Shown piece after piece: positions 52,579 to 61,892 of a stretch of 64,000 nt of DNA. Under the pieces are notes generated by a model that was not told where the DNA came from, made no database searches, and worked only from the letters and a program-made list of their open reading frames with translations. The number at the start of each line of letters is the position of its first letter. Within the stretch, counting starts at the first letter, position 1. Origin of the DNA: a bacterium SCSIO 12643 (GTDB lineage Bacteria > Bacteroidota > Bacteroidia > Flavobacteriales_G > Salibacteraceae); the NCBI GenBank assembly GCA_024398135.1, contig CP073750.1:3534001-3598000 (forward strand). The letters run 5' to 3'. A program made the translations under genes and the position numbers.

Positions 52579-54453
52579 TTATTGATCCAATTTAGAATAA
52601 ACCGAGTTTTTACTGACGTATTCTGGAACAATTTTTTTCATTTGCGATACGATATCAAAATTGTTCTGACTGTTATACAAACCAATCAGACTCTCAATTT
52701 CTGTAGAAATAATGTTGAAGTCAGCTTCACGAACTTTGGCAATCATGATCTGCGAATGGTGCGTTTTCATGGTATTTTCTTCGTTGGCCAATAACTCTTC
52801 ATAAAGTTTTTCTCCCGGACGTAAACCGCTGTATTTTATTTGAATGTCACGTCCTAATGTTAGCCCGGAAAGCTTAATCATTTTTTCTGCCAGAGAAACG
52901 ATTTTCACAGATTCACCCATATCGAAGATGTAAATTTCTCCACCATGTCCCATCATTCCGGCTTCTAAAACCAACTGACATGCTTCAGGAATGGTCATAA
53001 AGAAACGAGTAATATCCGGATGTGTAACGGTTAGCGGTCCACCTTCTTCAATTTGACGTCTAAAGATTGGAATGACAGAACCATTTGAACCTAATACATT
53101 TCCAAATCGCGTAGTGATAAACTTGGTTTGGCTCTGACTGTTTTTCGATTGGGTATATAACTCAGCAATTCTCTTGGTAGCCCCCATAACATTAGTAGGG
53201 TTAACCGCTTTATCGGTAGAGATCATTACGAATTTCTCAATTTCAAACTCTTCAGATAAATCCGCTATAATTTTTGTACCGTGAACATTGGCTCGAATGG
53301 CTTCAGACGGATTGTCTTCCATCATAGGTACATGCTTGTATGCGGCAGCATGATAGACAAAATCCGGGCGAAATTCCCTAAACATATTGCGCATTCGGTT
53401 TTCATTTCTAATATCTCCGATCACGATCTCGGTCATATTGGTACCATACTGTTCTTTCATGCGTAACTCCAGTTCGTATAATGGAGTTTCAGCCTGATCT
53501 AACATGATAATCTTTTCAGGAAAATACTTAGCGATTTGATCTACCAACCCAGAGCCAATAGAACCAGCAGCACCTGTAACCAATACGGTCTTACCCTGTA
53601 GCTGACTTTTAATTTTATCCTGATCCAACTGAATCGGTTTTCTGCCTAAAAGCTCTTCAATTTTTACGGACTTGATTTGTTTCGCGCTTAATTCGCCATT
53701 GATCCAATCTGTTACTGGAGGAATCACTTTGACTCCGATATTATGGCTTAGTGCCAATTCAATAATTTTAGCTTTCTTATCCTTATCTAAATTTTGAACA
53801 GCAATAATTAAATTTTTAGGAGGTGTTTCTTGAAGTAAATGTGGTAAATCATCATCCCCATATATTTTAACTCCTTCCAGAAGTTTACCTTGTTTACTGG
53901 TATTAGAGTCTATGAAAGCCATGATGTTGAATTTTGTTTCAGTCACACGATCAAAAGCTTGTTTGGTTGTTAACCCATTATGTCCAGCTCCATAAATCAT
54001 GATATCTGTTTTTTCTGTAGCTTTTGAAGTAATTTCCTGAAAGATCATTTTTATTACCGTCCGAAAAGTGGCGACTAAAAAGAACGTTAGTACATATTCA
54101 AAAATGACTACCGAAAAGGGTAAAATGTAACTTGAATTGAGATAAAAAGAGATAAGATTTAGGACGACAATAACAGCGGTTCCTGTTGTTGTTGCTAAAT
54201 ACAACCTTTGAAGGTCCTGAATGTTCGTATGACGAATAACACCACTGTATGTTTTAAAAATATAGGAGATAAAGATTCGAACACTTAAAACAGCAACGAA
54301 AGCGTTAACGAATCCTTTTAATTCACTATCCGGAATTTCAAAATTAAATCGAAGAAGAAAAGAGACACCTAACGAGATGGTTACAATGATCACATCGATA
54401 CTGAATATAATCCATTTGGGTGCATTAGACTCAAAATTTAAATATGTTTTCAA
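52579..54453 (-). CDS. PglF/CapD-type nucleotide-sugar 4,6-dehydratase
   Basis: A protein of about 624 residues when started at the TTG at 54453 (MKTYLNFESNAPKWIIFS); a TTG at 54483 would add ten residues, but it falls inside a promoter-like box. Four or five membrane helices occupy about 1-135. A first Rossmann-like domain (about 140-270; IMIYGAGHNGLTTKQAFD) is followed by the extended SDR domain with VLVTGAAGSIGSGLVDQI, YHAAAYKHVPMMEDNP and STDKAVNPTNVMGATKR. The enzyme should dehydrate UDP-GlcNAc at the membrane, the first step to diamino sugars or deoxysugars of surface glycans. No other glycan genes are adjacent. Confidence 0.9.
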   Translation of the reverse strand: MKTYLNFESNAPKWIIFSIDVIIVTISLGVSFLLRFNFEIPDSELKGFVNAFVAVLSVRIFISYIFKTYSGVIRHTNIQDLQRLYLATTTGTAVIVVLNLISFYLNSSYILPFSVVIFEYVLTFFLVATFRTVIKMIFQEITSKATEKTDIMIYGAGHNGLTTKQAFDRVTETKFNIMAFIDSNTSKQGKLLEGVKIYGDDDLPHLLQETPPKNLIIAVQNLDKDKKAKIIELALSHNIGVKVIPPVTDWINGELSAKQIKSVKIEELLGRKPIQLDQDKIKSQLQGKTVLVTGAAGSIGSGLVDQIAKYFPEKIIMLDQAETPLYELELRMKEQYGTNMTEIVIGDIRNENRMRNMFREFRPDFVYHAAAYKHVPMMEDNPSEAIRANVHGTKIIADLSEEFEIEKFVMISTDKAVNPTNVMGATKRIAELYTQSKNSQSQTKFITTRFGNVLGSNGSVIPIFRRQIEEGGPLTVTHPDITRFFMTIPEACQLVLEAGMMGHGGEIYIFDMGESVKIVSLAEKMIKLSGLTLGRDIQIKYSGLRPGEKLYEELLANEENTMKTHHSQIMIAKVREADFNIISTEIESLIGLYNSQNNFDIVSQMKKIVPEYVSKNSVYSKLDQ

Positions 54454-54480
54454 AACAAAATAATAGTTTGATATTGGGGT

Positions 54481-54488
54481 CAAAGATA
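54481..54488 (-). promoter_or_regulatory. Predicted -7 box for the dehydratase gene
   Basis: The minus strand reads TATCTTTG, an exact TAnnTTTG match 27 bases before the chosen TTG start at 54453. It overlaps the alternative start at 54483 and so argues against it. Confidence 0.45.
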
Positions 54489-54589
54489 TTAGGATTTGTC
54501 ATTTGATATGGATGAAACAAAGAATGTTTTCAAATACTTTATGGATAATTGTTGGGAACAACGTTTATTTGTGAAAACAATTCGAATTT

Positions 54590-55510
54590 ATGGCAGGAAA
54601 AGGATCAAAAATTTCAATTTACGGAGCAATTTTAGCCAATTTGGCAATAGCCATATCTAAATTTTTTGCGGGTTCATATACAGGCAGTTCGGCCATGATA
54701 TCTGAAGGAATCCACTCATTGGTAGACACTTCAAATGGGGGACTGTTGTTATACGGAATTAAAAGAAGTGAAAAACCAGCGGATAAGACACACCCATTTG
54801 GATATGGTATGGAAATTTATTTCTGGTCTTTTGTAGTATCCATTCTCATTTTTGCATTGGGTGGGGGAATTGCCATTTATGAAGGAGTTCATCACATTAT
54901 AGAACCGGTTGAAGTCGCTAATATTAAAGTCAATTATATTGTATTGGGATTGGCTATTTTATTTGAGGGGTCATCCTTATTTGTAGCGCTAAAACAATTT
55001 AAAAAGGATCATGGGAAATTGGGACTTTTGAAGTCTATGCGAAAGAGTAAAGACTCTTCAAGTTTTACCATTATTATTGAAGAAATTGGAGCTATTATAG
55101 GATTGGTTGTGGCTATGTTAGGATTGTTTATTGGAGATATGTTTGATTGGCCCTATGCGGATGGAGTGGCTTCAGTAATTATTGGAGTGATATTAACATC
55201 TATGGCATTTTTCTTAGCTGTTGAGACGAAAGCATTGTTGATTGGAGAATCTATGGATGAAGATTCTTTAAATATACTGGATGAGGTTTTAAAATCAACA
55301 GAAAGTATACAGGACTATGGTTTGATTCGTTCTGTACATTTTGGTCCAACTGGAGTTTTAGCAGGAGTTGATGTTCATTTTGATGATAAATTCTCTTTGG
55401 AAGAAATTGAAGCAGAGATCATCAAGATAGAAGAGATCGTAAAGCAGAAAATCCCTGTGGTTAAACACTTATTTATTGAGGTGAAAGAAACGGTTGATCA
55501 TTCGGTTTAA
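54590..55510 (+). CDS. Cation diffusion facilitator (CDF) transporter
   Basis: A 306-residue protein with about six membrane helices and a short C-terminal cytoplasmic domain. The family pattern is SAMISEGIHSLVDTSNGGLLLYGIKRSEKPADKTHPFGYGMEIYFWSF: His and Asp of SEGIHSLVD on TM2, with KTHPFGYG, are the CDF hallmarks. On TM5, DWPYADGVASVIIGVIL supplies the matching Asp. The metal is probably Zn2+, with Fe2+, Co2+ or Mn2+ possible. It is followed after 19 bases by aat, perhaps co-transcribed by chance. Confidence 0.93.
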   Translation: MAGKGSKISIYGAILANLAIAISKFFAGSYTGSSAMISEGIHSLVDTSNGGLLLYGIKRSEKPADKTHPFGYGMEIYFWSFVVSILIFALGGGIAIYEGVHHIIEPVEVANIKVNYIVLGLAILFEGSSLFVALKQFKKDHGKLGLLKSMRKSKDSSSFTIIIEEIGAIIGLVVAMLGLFIGDMFDWPYADGVASVIIGVILTSMAFFLAVETKALLIGESMDEDSLNILDEVLKSTESIQDYGLIRSVHFGPTGVLAGVDVHFDDKFSLEEIEAEIIKIEEIVKQKIPVVKHLFIEVKETVDHSV

Positions 55511-55529
55511 AAAAGAATAACTGGAATAA

Positions 55530-56213
55530 ATGATTTTTTTAAAGAAAGACGAAGATTTTCCTGACACACATCTGGCAAATGAAGAAGGTATTTTGGCAGT
55601 TGGAGGTGATCTTTCTTTAAATCGACTAAAAGAAGCATATTCCAAAGGTATTTTCCCCTGGTATAATGATGACTCTCTGATTCTTTGGTGGGCACCGGAC
55701 CCAAGATTTGTTTTATTCGCCAAAGATTTGAAGGTTTCAAAATCCATGAAACAAGTAATTCGTTCGGGAAAGTTTACTGTGACTTTCGATCGGGAATTTG
55801 AAAGAGTAATTCGCAATTGTAAAACGTCAAAACGTGAAGGACAAAGTGGTACCTGGATTACACAAGATATGGAGCAGGCCTACATTAATTTACATCGTCA
55901 GGGAATTGCACATTCAGTAGAGGTATGGTTTGCAAATGAACTGGTAGGAGGTTTATATGGTGTGGCTTTAGGCAAAATGTTTTTTGGCGAATCTATGTAT
56001 ACGCATATGAGCAATGCATCCAAATACGGGTTTATCCAATTGGTTCAAAAACTGGAAGAGAAAGGATTTGATCTGATTGATTGTCAGGATTACACCGCAC
56101 ATCTGGAATCCTTGGGTGCCCATGAGATTTCTCGTGATCGATTCGAGAAACTAATTTCTCATAAAATAAAACTGGAAGGTAAAGTAGGGCAGTGGAGTGA
56201 TTGGTTACAATAG
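55530..56213 (+). CDS. aat: Leucyl/phenylalanyl-tRNA-protein transferase
   Basis: A 227-residue enzyme that adds Leu or Phe from aminoacyl-tRNA to N-terminal Arg or Lys of proteins, marking them for ClpAP degradation by the N-degron pathway. Family blocks seen are GILAVGGDLSLNRLKEAYSKGIFPWY, ILWWAPDPRFVLF, TWITQDMEQAYINLHRQGIAHSVEVWF and GGLYGVALGKMFFGESMYTHMSNASKYGFIQLV, ending in DCQDYTAHLESLGAHEISRDRF. The length is normal and nothing seems missing. Confidence 0.97.
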   Translation: MIFLKKDEDFPDTHLANEEGILAVGGDLSLNRLKEAYSKGIFPWYNDDSLILWWAPDPRFVLFAKDLKVSKSMKQVIRSGKFTVTFDREFERVIRNCKTSKREGQSGTWITQDMEQAYINLHRQGIAHSVEVWFANELVGGLYGVALGKMFFGESMYTHMSNASKYGFIQLVQKLEEKGFDLIDCQDYTAHLESLGAHEISRDRFEKLISHKIKLEGKVGQWSDWLQ

Positions 56214-56227
56214 ATTTGATTTAAAAT

Positions 56228-56257
56228 AAAAAAGCGCCATAAATTTATGACGCTTTT
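56228..56257. terminator. Terminator between convergent aat and mscS-like genes
   Basis: AAAAGCGCCATAAA (56230-56243) pairs with TTTATGACGCTTTT (56244-56257) apart from one position, which is a G-U pair only on the minus strand. The longer U run also lies on the minus-strand side, so it mainly ends the mscS-like transcript. Confidence 0.8.
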
Positions 56258-56277
56258 AAAAAATCTATTTTTTTATT

Positions 56278-57093
56278 TTAGTCTTGCTTCATATGTACCA
56301 CTCTTTGTGGGAATGGAATCTCGATGTTTGCAGCATCTAACGAAGTTTTAACAGCCTCTAAATTATCAAAGTATGCTGGCCAATAATCGTTAGGATCAAC
56401 CCAGAAACGAACAGATAAATTTACAGAACTATCTCCAAGCTCAGCTACTAAAACCTCCTGATCTTCTGATTTAATGATTCTATCATCTTTTGCTAATTCT
56501 TTTAAGATCACTTCTCTGGCCTCTTTGATATTGGCATCATAAGCAATTCCGACAGCCAAACGAATTTGAATTTTTGCAGCTTCTGTAAAGTTGGTTAAAC
56601 TACCGCCACCAATTGCACTGTTTGGGACAATGATCAATCTGTTTTCAGGTGAACGTAAGCTGGTAACAAAGATTCCGATTTCTTCTACTGTACCCATGTG
56701 ACCAGCAGCATCTAGAAAATCCCCAACTTTGAATGGTCTAAAAATCAAAAGCATTACACCGCTGGCGAAGTTAGATAGTGTGCCTTGAAGTGCTAAACCA
56801 ACAGCTAAACCAGCTGCACCAAATACAGCCATAAAAGACATCGTATCGATACCTACCTGATTGGCTACAACAATAAATAATGCAAATTTTAGAGTCCAGG
56901 TAAGTAAGTTAATCAAGAATGGACGAAGTGTTGGATCAATACCTCTTCGATCCATTAATTTACTTGTACTTTTAGAAATTACATTGATTATTTTTAAACC
57001 AACCCATAAGAGTAAAAGTGCAATTAAAATTTTAGGGGCGTAATTGATAACGTGATCTAGTCCAGTCTCTAAATACTTGTTAATGTCATTCAT
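56278..57093 (-). CDS. Small-conductance mechanosensitive channel (MscS)
   Basis: A 271-residue channel of the short MscS type. It has three membrane helices (about 18-38, 57-80 and 88-110). The pore-lining helix is AVFGAAGLAVGLALQGTLSNFASGVMLLIFRPFKVGD, with the Gly/Ala packing pattern and the GxxSNF bend of the family. The cytoplasmic vestibule (about 125-260) holds IFVTSLRSPENRLIIVPNSAI. It opens under membrane tension and releases solutes upon hypo-osmotic shock. It is a single gene. Confidence 0.95.
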   Translation of the reverse strand: MNDINKYLETGLDHVINYAPKILIALLLLWVGLKIINVISKSTSKLMDRRGIDPTLRPFLINLLTWTLKFALFIVVANQVGIDTMSFMAVFGAAGLAVGLALQGTLSNFASGVMLLIFRPFKVGDFLDAAGHMGTVEEIGIFVTSLRSPENRLIIVPNSAIGGGSLTNFTEAAKIQIRLAVGIAYDANIKEAREVILKELAKDDRIIKSEDQEVLVAELGDSSVNLSVRFWVDPNDYWPAYFDNLEAVKTSLDAANIEIPFPQRVVHMKQD

Positions 57094-57140
57094 AGCATAA
57101 TAGTTTTAGTTTGTAAATATTTGTGAATAACAAAAATGAA

Positions 57141-57890
57141 TTAATTTTTGAAATAGAAAATCAAATTCAAGGAAAAGTTTGAGGTTGTCACAGTTTGGGG
57201 AAATTCTATTTTGGTATTTACCCCATTTTTATAATCCAGTACAATTCTGTCATAATGTACACTGGTAAAAGCATAATCATAGTTAAGCGAGAGACCAATT
57301 TTTTCAATAGGTCGGTAACCGATTGAAATACCTAAATTATATCCAAAACCAAAAGCCTGACCTCCTTTTTGTTTGATTTTGCCCTCAGTAGATGAGTTGT
57401 TATAAATCATTTCTATTTGAGGTAAAGCCACTCCGTTAACACTGGCTTTAGCCATAAATCTAAAAAAGAAATTACCTTCTGCATAAACAGCAGACGGTCC
57501 AATAAGTAAAGAAGTAGTATTCCAATTTGAGGTACTGGCAGAAATTATGTTTTCACCGGTGATCTCCTGAGCGTAAGCAATCATTTTTTGTTCATTGACC
57601 GGGTTACGGGTGTATTTCATTTCGATCTCAAATTCGTATAGTTCGTTTATTTGAAAACCCAAAGCCGTTTTAAGATTCCATCCAATATCTGCAAATCCAT
57701 GAAACCCTTCACCTGATGGAGCTCCGGCAAACTCTCCGGTTGGGATCGAAATTCCTGTTCCAAAGTGGGCGTAGTCATGATTTTCATAGTTATGATAACT
57801 TTTCGGAGGAACATAATTCGCATACTTATAGGATTGATTGAACCCTATAAAGTGTATCATGCATATAAATATTGTAAACCCGAACCGCAT
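57141..57890 (-). CDS. Putative outer-membrane beta-barrel protein
   Basis: A 249-residue protein with a signal peptide (about 1-18, GFTIFICMIHFIGFNQS). The mature part alternates as in an eight- to ten-strand barrel: GFHGFADIGWNLKTALGFQINELYEFEIEMKYTRNP, then FFFRFMAKASVNGVALPQIEM, then YNLGISIGYRPIEKIGLSLNYDYAF, and ends TSNFSLNLIFYFKN with an aromatic-rich last strand. No specific family is recognised; porin-like or OMP_b-brl-type proteins share this layout. It is upstream of and on the same strand as the mscS-like gene. Confidence 0.72.
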   Translation of the reverse strand: MRFGFTIFICMIHFIGFNQSYKYANYVPPKSYHNYENHDYAHFGTGISIPTGEFAGAPSGEGFHGFADIGWNLKTALGFQINELYEFEIEMKYTRNPVNEQKMIAYAQEITGENIISASTSNWNTTSLLIGPSAVYAEGNFFFRFMAKASVNGVALPQIEMIYNNSSTEGKIKQKGGQAFGFGYNLGISIGYRPIEKIGLSLNYDYAFTSVHYDRIVLDYKNGVNTKIEFPQTVTTSNFSLNLIFYFKN

Positions 57891-58074
57891 AGTGATACTA
57901 TTGAATGCTCTAATTTACAGTAAAATATGAGAATTCTCAATTTAATCCTCATGAAATAATAAAGATTGTCAACGAGAAGTCAGTTTGACGTAAAGATTAT
58001 TCGTCTCAAATCTGCCGGATGATTTTGAAAATAGATTGTAAAGTTTACTTTTATTGGCTCATTAAATTTCAGGA

Positions 58075-60003
58075 ATGATAGAGTTAGAAAAGGGAAAGAG
58101 AACCATCGTCCACCTATTGTCACAAGCGGCAATTACGTATAAAGATCAAAGATATGTCAGTCGAAAAACCGATAAAGGTTGGGAATCGTTGACTTATTCT
58201 GAAGTCAAACAAAACGTTGATTATTTAGCTGCATACTATTTGGATTTAGGTTTTAAACCAAAGCAAAACTTTGCCATACTTTCGGAAGGAAGCCCGATGT
58301 GGGTAATGGGAGAATATAGTGTTTTGGCGATTAATTCGGTTTCTGTTCCTTTATCGGTGAAACTCTTACCCGAAGAAATTCCGTTTAGATTAAATCACTC
58401 CAATGTTCAGGGAATTTTTACTTCTAAGAATCATTTAACTAAAGTATTGTCCATCCTGGATCAGGTAGATAATAAAGAGATGAAAATCATCTTTATGGAT
58501 GAGGACTTTGAATATTTCGAGATTGAAATGAAAAAGGCCGGAATCGATCCTGAAAGAGGAGTTTTGTTTTGGGAGGCATTACGTAAAGGGAAAGAGTTAC
58601 TACCCGGGTATCAGGATCAATTGGATGAAATCAAAAACAATATTGATGAACATGATATTGTAAACATTTCATATACATCCGGGACGACAGGTAATCCTAA
58701 AGGGATTATGCTGACGCATTTAAATTATTATAGCAATGCGGCTGATGGGATTTCGGTGTTTAAATTAAGAGAGAATTTTAGAACTCTGGTCATTTTGCCT
58801 GTAGATCATGCATTTGCACATACAGTAGCTCTATATGGAGCGCTGTTTAAAGCATTAGATTTGTTTTTTCTGGATACCAGAGGGGGAACAGCCAATGCGA
58901 TTAAAAATATTCCGATTAATCTCAAAGAAGTTAAACCACAGTTTTTGTTAACGGTTCCGGCATTATCCGGGAATTTCATACAAAAGATGAAGGAAGGGGT
59001 GAAAGAGAAAGGTGGTTTTGTAAACGGAATTTTTGAACGAGGATTAAAGGCTGGATTTGTCAGAAATGGGGATGGTTTTACCAAGCCGGGCGTATTGACC
59101 CAAATGACCACGTGGTTTAGTGATAAATTGGCTTCATCTTTAATCTATGGAAAATTAGGTGATGTTTTTGGAGGAGAGTTAGAGTTTATGGTAGGTGGAG
59201 GAGCCTTGCTGGATATTAAGCAACAACAGTTTTATAAAGCTATTGGGACACCAATTTTTCAGGGCTACGGATTAACCGAAGCAGCGCCTATTATTTCTTC
59301 GAATACACCATTTCGTCATAAGATGGGAACCTCAGGTAATGTAATGCCGGGAGTGACGTGTAAGATTATGAGAAATGATCATGAAGAAGCGGATATAAAT
59401 GAAATTGGCGAAATCGTGATTCAGGGAGAGAATGTGATGAAAGGGTATTATAAAAACCCTGAAGCCAGTGGATTGGCATTGAGAGATGGATGGTTGTGGA
59501 CTGGAGATTTGGCATATTACGACAATGATAGATTTTTGGTAGTAACCGGAAGAAACAAAGCTTTGTTGATTTCAGAAGACGGTGAAAAGTATTCACCTGA
59601 AGGTATTGAGGAGGCTATTGTGAATTGTAGTAGCATATTTACACATGTGATGTTGTATAATAACCAAAACAGATTCACTACAGCGGTGGTAAGTCTTGAT
59701 CCGGCAAAGAAATCTATGATTATGAAAGGATCTGGTGAAAAAGCGTATGAACTTGTTAAGGAACAGTTTATGGCATTTATGGATGATCCCACATATAAAA
59801 CTGTATTTCAGAAGAAATGGATTCCAAAAGTATTTTTCATTGCACCGGAACCTTTTACCGAAGATAACTTTATGGTGAACTCTACGTTGAAAATGGTTCG
59901 ATATAAAATATTAGAAAGTTACAAGCCTCAAATTGATATCATGTATGGTCCAAAAGGACACCAAAGAATTAATGAAATGAATATTAAGACACTGGAGAAG
60001 TAG
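58075..60003 (+). CDS. Long-chain acyl-CoA synthetase-like protein
   Basis: A 642-residue AMP-forming acyl-CoA ligase. The phosphate-binding motif is YTSGTTGNPKG (200-210). The adenylate region contains PIFQGYGLTEAAPIISSNT, then LWTGDLAYYDNDRFLVVTGRNKALLI with the hinge. The C-terminal lysine segment is TLKMVRYKILESY instead of a plain G-K-hydrophobic form. Size and motifs fit long-chain fatty acid activation for beta-oxidation or lipid synthesis. The antiporter gene begins 1 base after the stop, so the two are tightly linked; a functional connection is not evident. Confidence 0.93.
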   Translation: MIELEKGKRTIVHLLSQAAITYKDQRYVSRKTDKGWESLTYSEVKQNVDYLAAYYLDLGFKPKQNFAILSEGSPMWVMGEYSVLAINSVSVPLSVKLLPEEIPFRLNHSNVQGIFTSKNHLTKVLSILDQVDNKEMKIIFMDEDFEYFEIEMKKAGIDPERGVLFWEALRKGKELLPGYQDQLDEIKNNIDEHDIVNISYTSGTTGNPKGIMLTHLNYYSNAADGISVFKLRENFRTLVILPVDHAFAHTVALYGALFKALDLFFLDTRGGTANAIKNIPINLKEVKPQFLLTVPALSGNFIQKMKEGVKEKGGFVNGIFERGLKAGFVRNGDGFTKPGVLTQMTTWFSDKLASSLIYGKLGDVFGGELEFMVGGGALLDIKQQQFYKAIGTPIFQGYGLTEAAPIISSNTPFRHKMGTSGNVMPGVTCKIMRNDHEEADINEIGEIVIQGENVMKGYYKNPEASGLALRDGWLWTGDLAYYDNDRFLVVTGRNKALLISEDGEKYSPEGIEEAIVNCSSIFTHVMLYNNQNRFTTAVVSLDPAKKSMIMKGSGEKAYELVKEQFMAFMDDPTYKTVFQKKWIPKVFFIAPEPFTEDNFMVNSTLKMVRYKILESYKPQIDIMYGPKGHQRINEMNIKTLEK

Positions 60004-60004
60004 G

Positions 60005-61891
60005 ATGAAAAGAGCGGGTCTATTTGTATTTTTAACCTTATTCATATTTACGGGGTTTACTCAAAGCAATTGGGAAGTTGAATTACCTGATGTTTTAGTC
60101 GAGGGTGTAGAAACAACAATTACGCTTAAGTTAAACCAAACTATAGAAGAACCAATAAGTGAAGTATTGGTCAATGGAACCCGGTTGGCTGTAGAATCTC
60201 AAAACAAGAATCAACTTGAGGTTGCATTTACTCCTGAAAATGTAAAGAAATTAGAGATACAATTAGGCGAGGAACAGGTTACTCAAGCGATAAACCCGAT
60301 ACCGCTGTGGACATCAATTTTACCTCCCTTAATCGCAATTGTATTGGCATTGCTGCTAAAAGAGGTCATCTCATCCTTATTTATTGGAATTCTTTCTGGG
60401 ACTTTAATCATGTCGTTCTACTCAAATGGAATGTCCGGATTGGTTAGTGGTTTTTTTAATACCATAGACACTTACATACTAAATGCATTGAATGATTGGT
60501 CACATATAGCGGTAATCGTATTCTCAATGACCATCGCTGGGATTGTGAGTATTATTTCTAAGAATGGGGGAATGCTAGGTGTAGTAAACAGGTTAGAACC
60601 GTATGCTCAAAATCCTAGAAGCGGACAGTTTGTGATCTGGTTTATGGGTGTACTGATTTTCTTTGATGATTATGCCAATACACTGGTGGTAGGAAATACT
60701 ATGCGCCCCGTAGCTGATCGGTTAAAAATTTCAAGACAAAAACTGGCTTATTTAGTCGATTCCACAGCAGCTCCGGTGGCAGCTATCGCATTTATTACGA
60801 CATGGATCGGAGCCGAATTGGGATATATTGAAACAGGGTTGGGGCATCTGCCTGAATTAGATGAATCACCTTATTCAGTATTTCTAATGTCACTTCAATA
60901 TGCTTTTTATCCAATATTTACATTGGCATTTATGCTGATGCTAATTTACAAAGGTCGCGATTTTGGCCCCATGTTATTGGCTGAAAAGAATGCACGTAAG
61001 GGAATTGAGGCGGGGAATGAATTAAATGAAGATGATGATGAGTTTACGGCAAAAGAAGGAATTCGTCCAAAATCGTTTAATGCAGTAATTCCTATTTTAA
61101 TTGTCATTTTAGGTGCAATTGCAGGAATGTACATTACCGGAATGAATGGTACATCTCAGACAGATTTAGAGGGATTGAGTTTCTTTAGAAAATTATCTGT
61201 CGTTATAGGTAACTCAGATTCTTTTACGGCCTTGTTGTGGTCTTCCATGGCAGGGATTATTGCCGCTGTTATTTTGACTGTAAGTCAGAAAATAATGTCA
61301 CTTGAGGAAACTATAAATTCAGGGATTGGTGGTTTCAAAACCATGATTCCTGCAATGATAATACTGGTTTTAGCCTGGGCGTTGGCAGGCATAACTGAAG
61401 ACATGCATACCGCAGTATTCTTACAAGGATTATGGTCGGATGCCTTGTCACCTATATTTATTCCTGCTGTAGTTTTTATATTATCAGGTATGGTGGCTTT
61501 TTCAACAGGTTCTTCATGGGGAACTATGGCTATTTTGTACCCTCTACTACTTCCTGCCTCATATCATGTGGCGATAGAAGCAGGGTTATCACATGACGAA
61601 GCAATGGTGATATTTTATAATGTAGTATCGGTGATTCTGGCAGGATCTGTTTTTGGTGATCATTGCTCTCCGATTTCTGATACAACAATTCTGAGTTCAT
61701 TGGCAACCTCATGTAATCATTTGGAGCACGTAAAAACTCAAATGCCATATGCAGTCACAGTTGGAACCATTGCCATTATAATTGGTTCAATTCCTGCAGC
61801 TATGGGTGTTTCCTCACTAATTACATTTCCAGTGGGTCTGGCAGTTTTATATGCTATAGTCCAATTTATAGGGAAACCAATAGAAGACTAA
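60005..61891 (+). CDS. NhaC-family Na+/H+ antiporter with N-terminal exported domain
   Basis: A 628-residue protein. A signal peptide (about 1-20) and an extracytoplasmic beta-rich segment (about 21-97, VELPDVLVEGVETTITLKLN ... LEIQLGEEQVTQAINP) precede the transporter. The NhaC-like membrane domain (about 100-620) has 10-12 helices and the motifs FFDDYANTLVVGNTMRPV, STAAPVAAIAFITTWIGAELG, FSTGSSWGTMAILYPL and GSVFGDHCSPISDTTILSS. Such transporters exchange Na+ for H+ or an organic acid; the substrate here is unknown. The added N-domain is unusual against the plain family. Confidence 0.9.
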   Translation: MKRAGLFVFLTLFIFTGFTQSNWEVELPDVLVEGVETTITLKLNQTIEEPISEVLVNGTRLAVESQNKNQLEVAFTPENVKKLEIQLGEEQVTQAINPIPLWTSILPPLIAIVLALLLKEVISSLFIGILSGTLIMSFYSNGMSGLVSGFFNTIDTYILNALNDWSHIAVIVFSMTIAGIVSIISKNGGMLGVVNRLEPYAQNPRSGQFVIWFMGVLIFFDDYANTLVVGNTMRPVADRLKISRQKLAYLVDSTAAPVAAIAFITTWIGAELGYIETGLGHLPELDESPYSVFLMSLQYAFYPIFTLAFMLMLIYKGRDFGPMLLAEKNARKGIEAGNELNEDDDEFTAKEGIRPKSFNAVIPILIVILGAIAGMYITGMNGTSQTDLEGLSFFRKLSVVIGNSDSFTALLWSSMAGIIAAVILTVSQKIMSLEETINSGIGGFKTMIPAMIILVLAWALAGITEDMHTAVFLQGLWSDALSPIFIPAVVFILSGMVAFSTGSSWGTMAILYPLLLPASYHVAIEAGLSHDEAMVIFYNVVSVILAGSVFGDHCSPISDTTILSSLATSCNHLEHVKTQMPYAVTVGTIAIIIGSIPAAMGVSSLITFPVGLAVLYAIVQFIGKPIED

Positions 61892-61892
61892 G

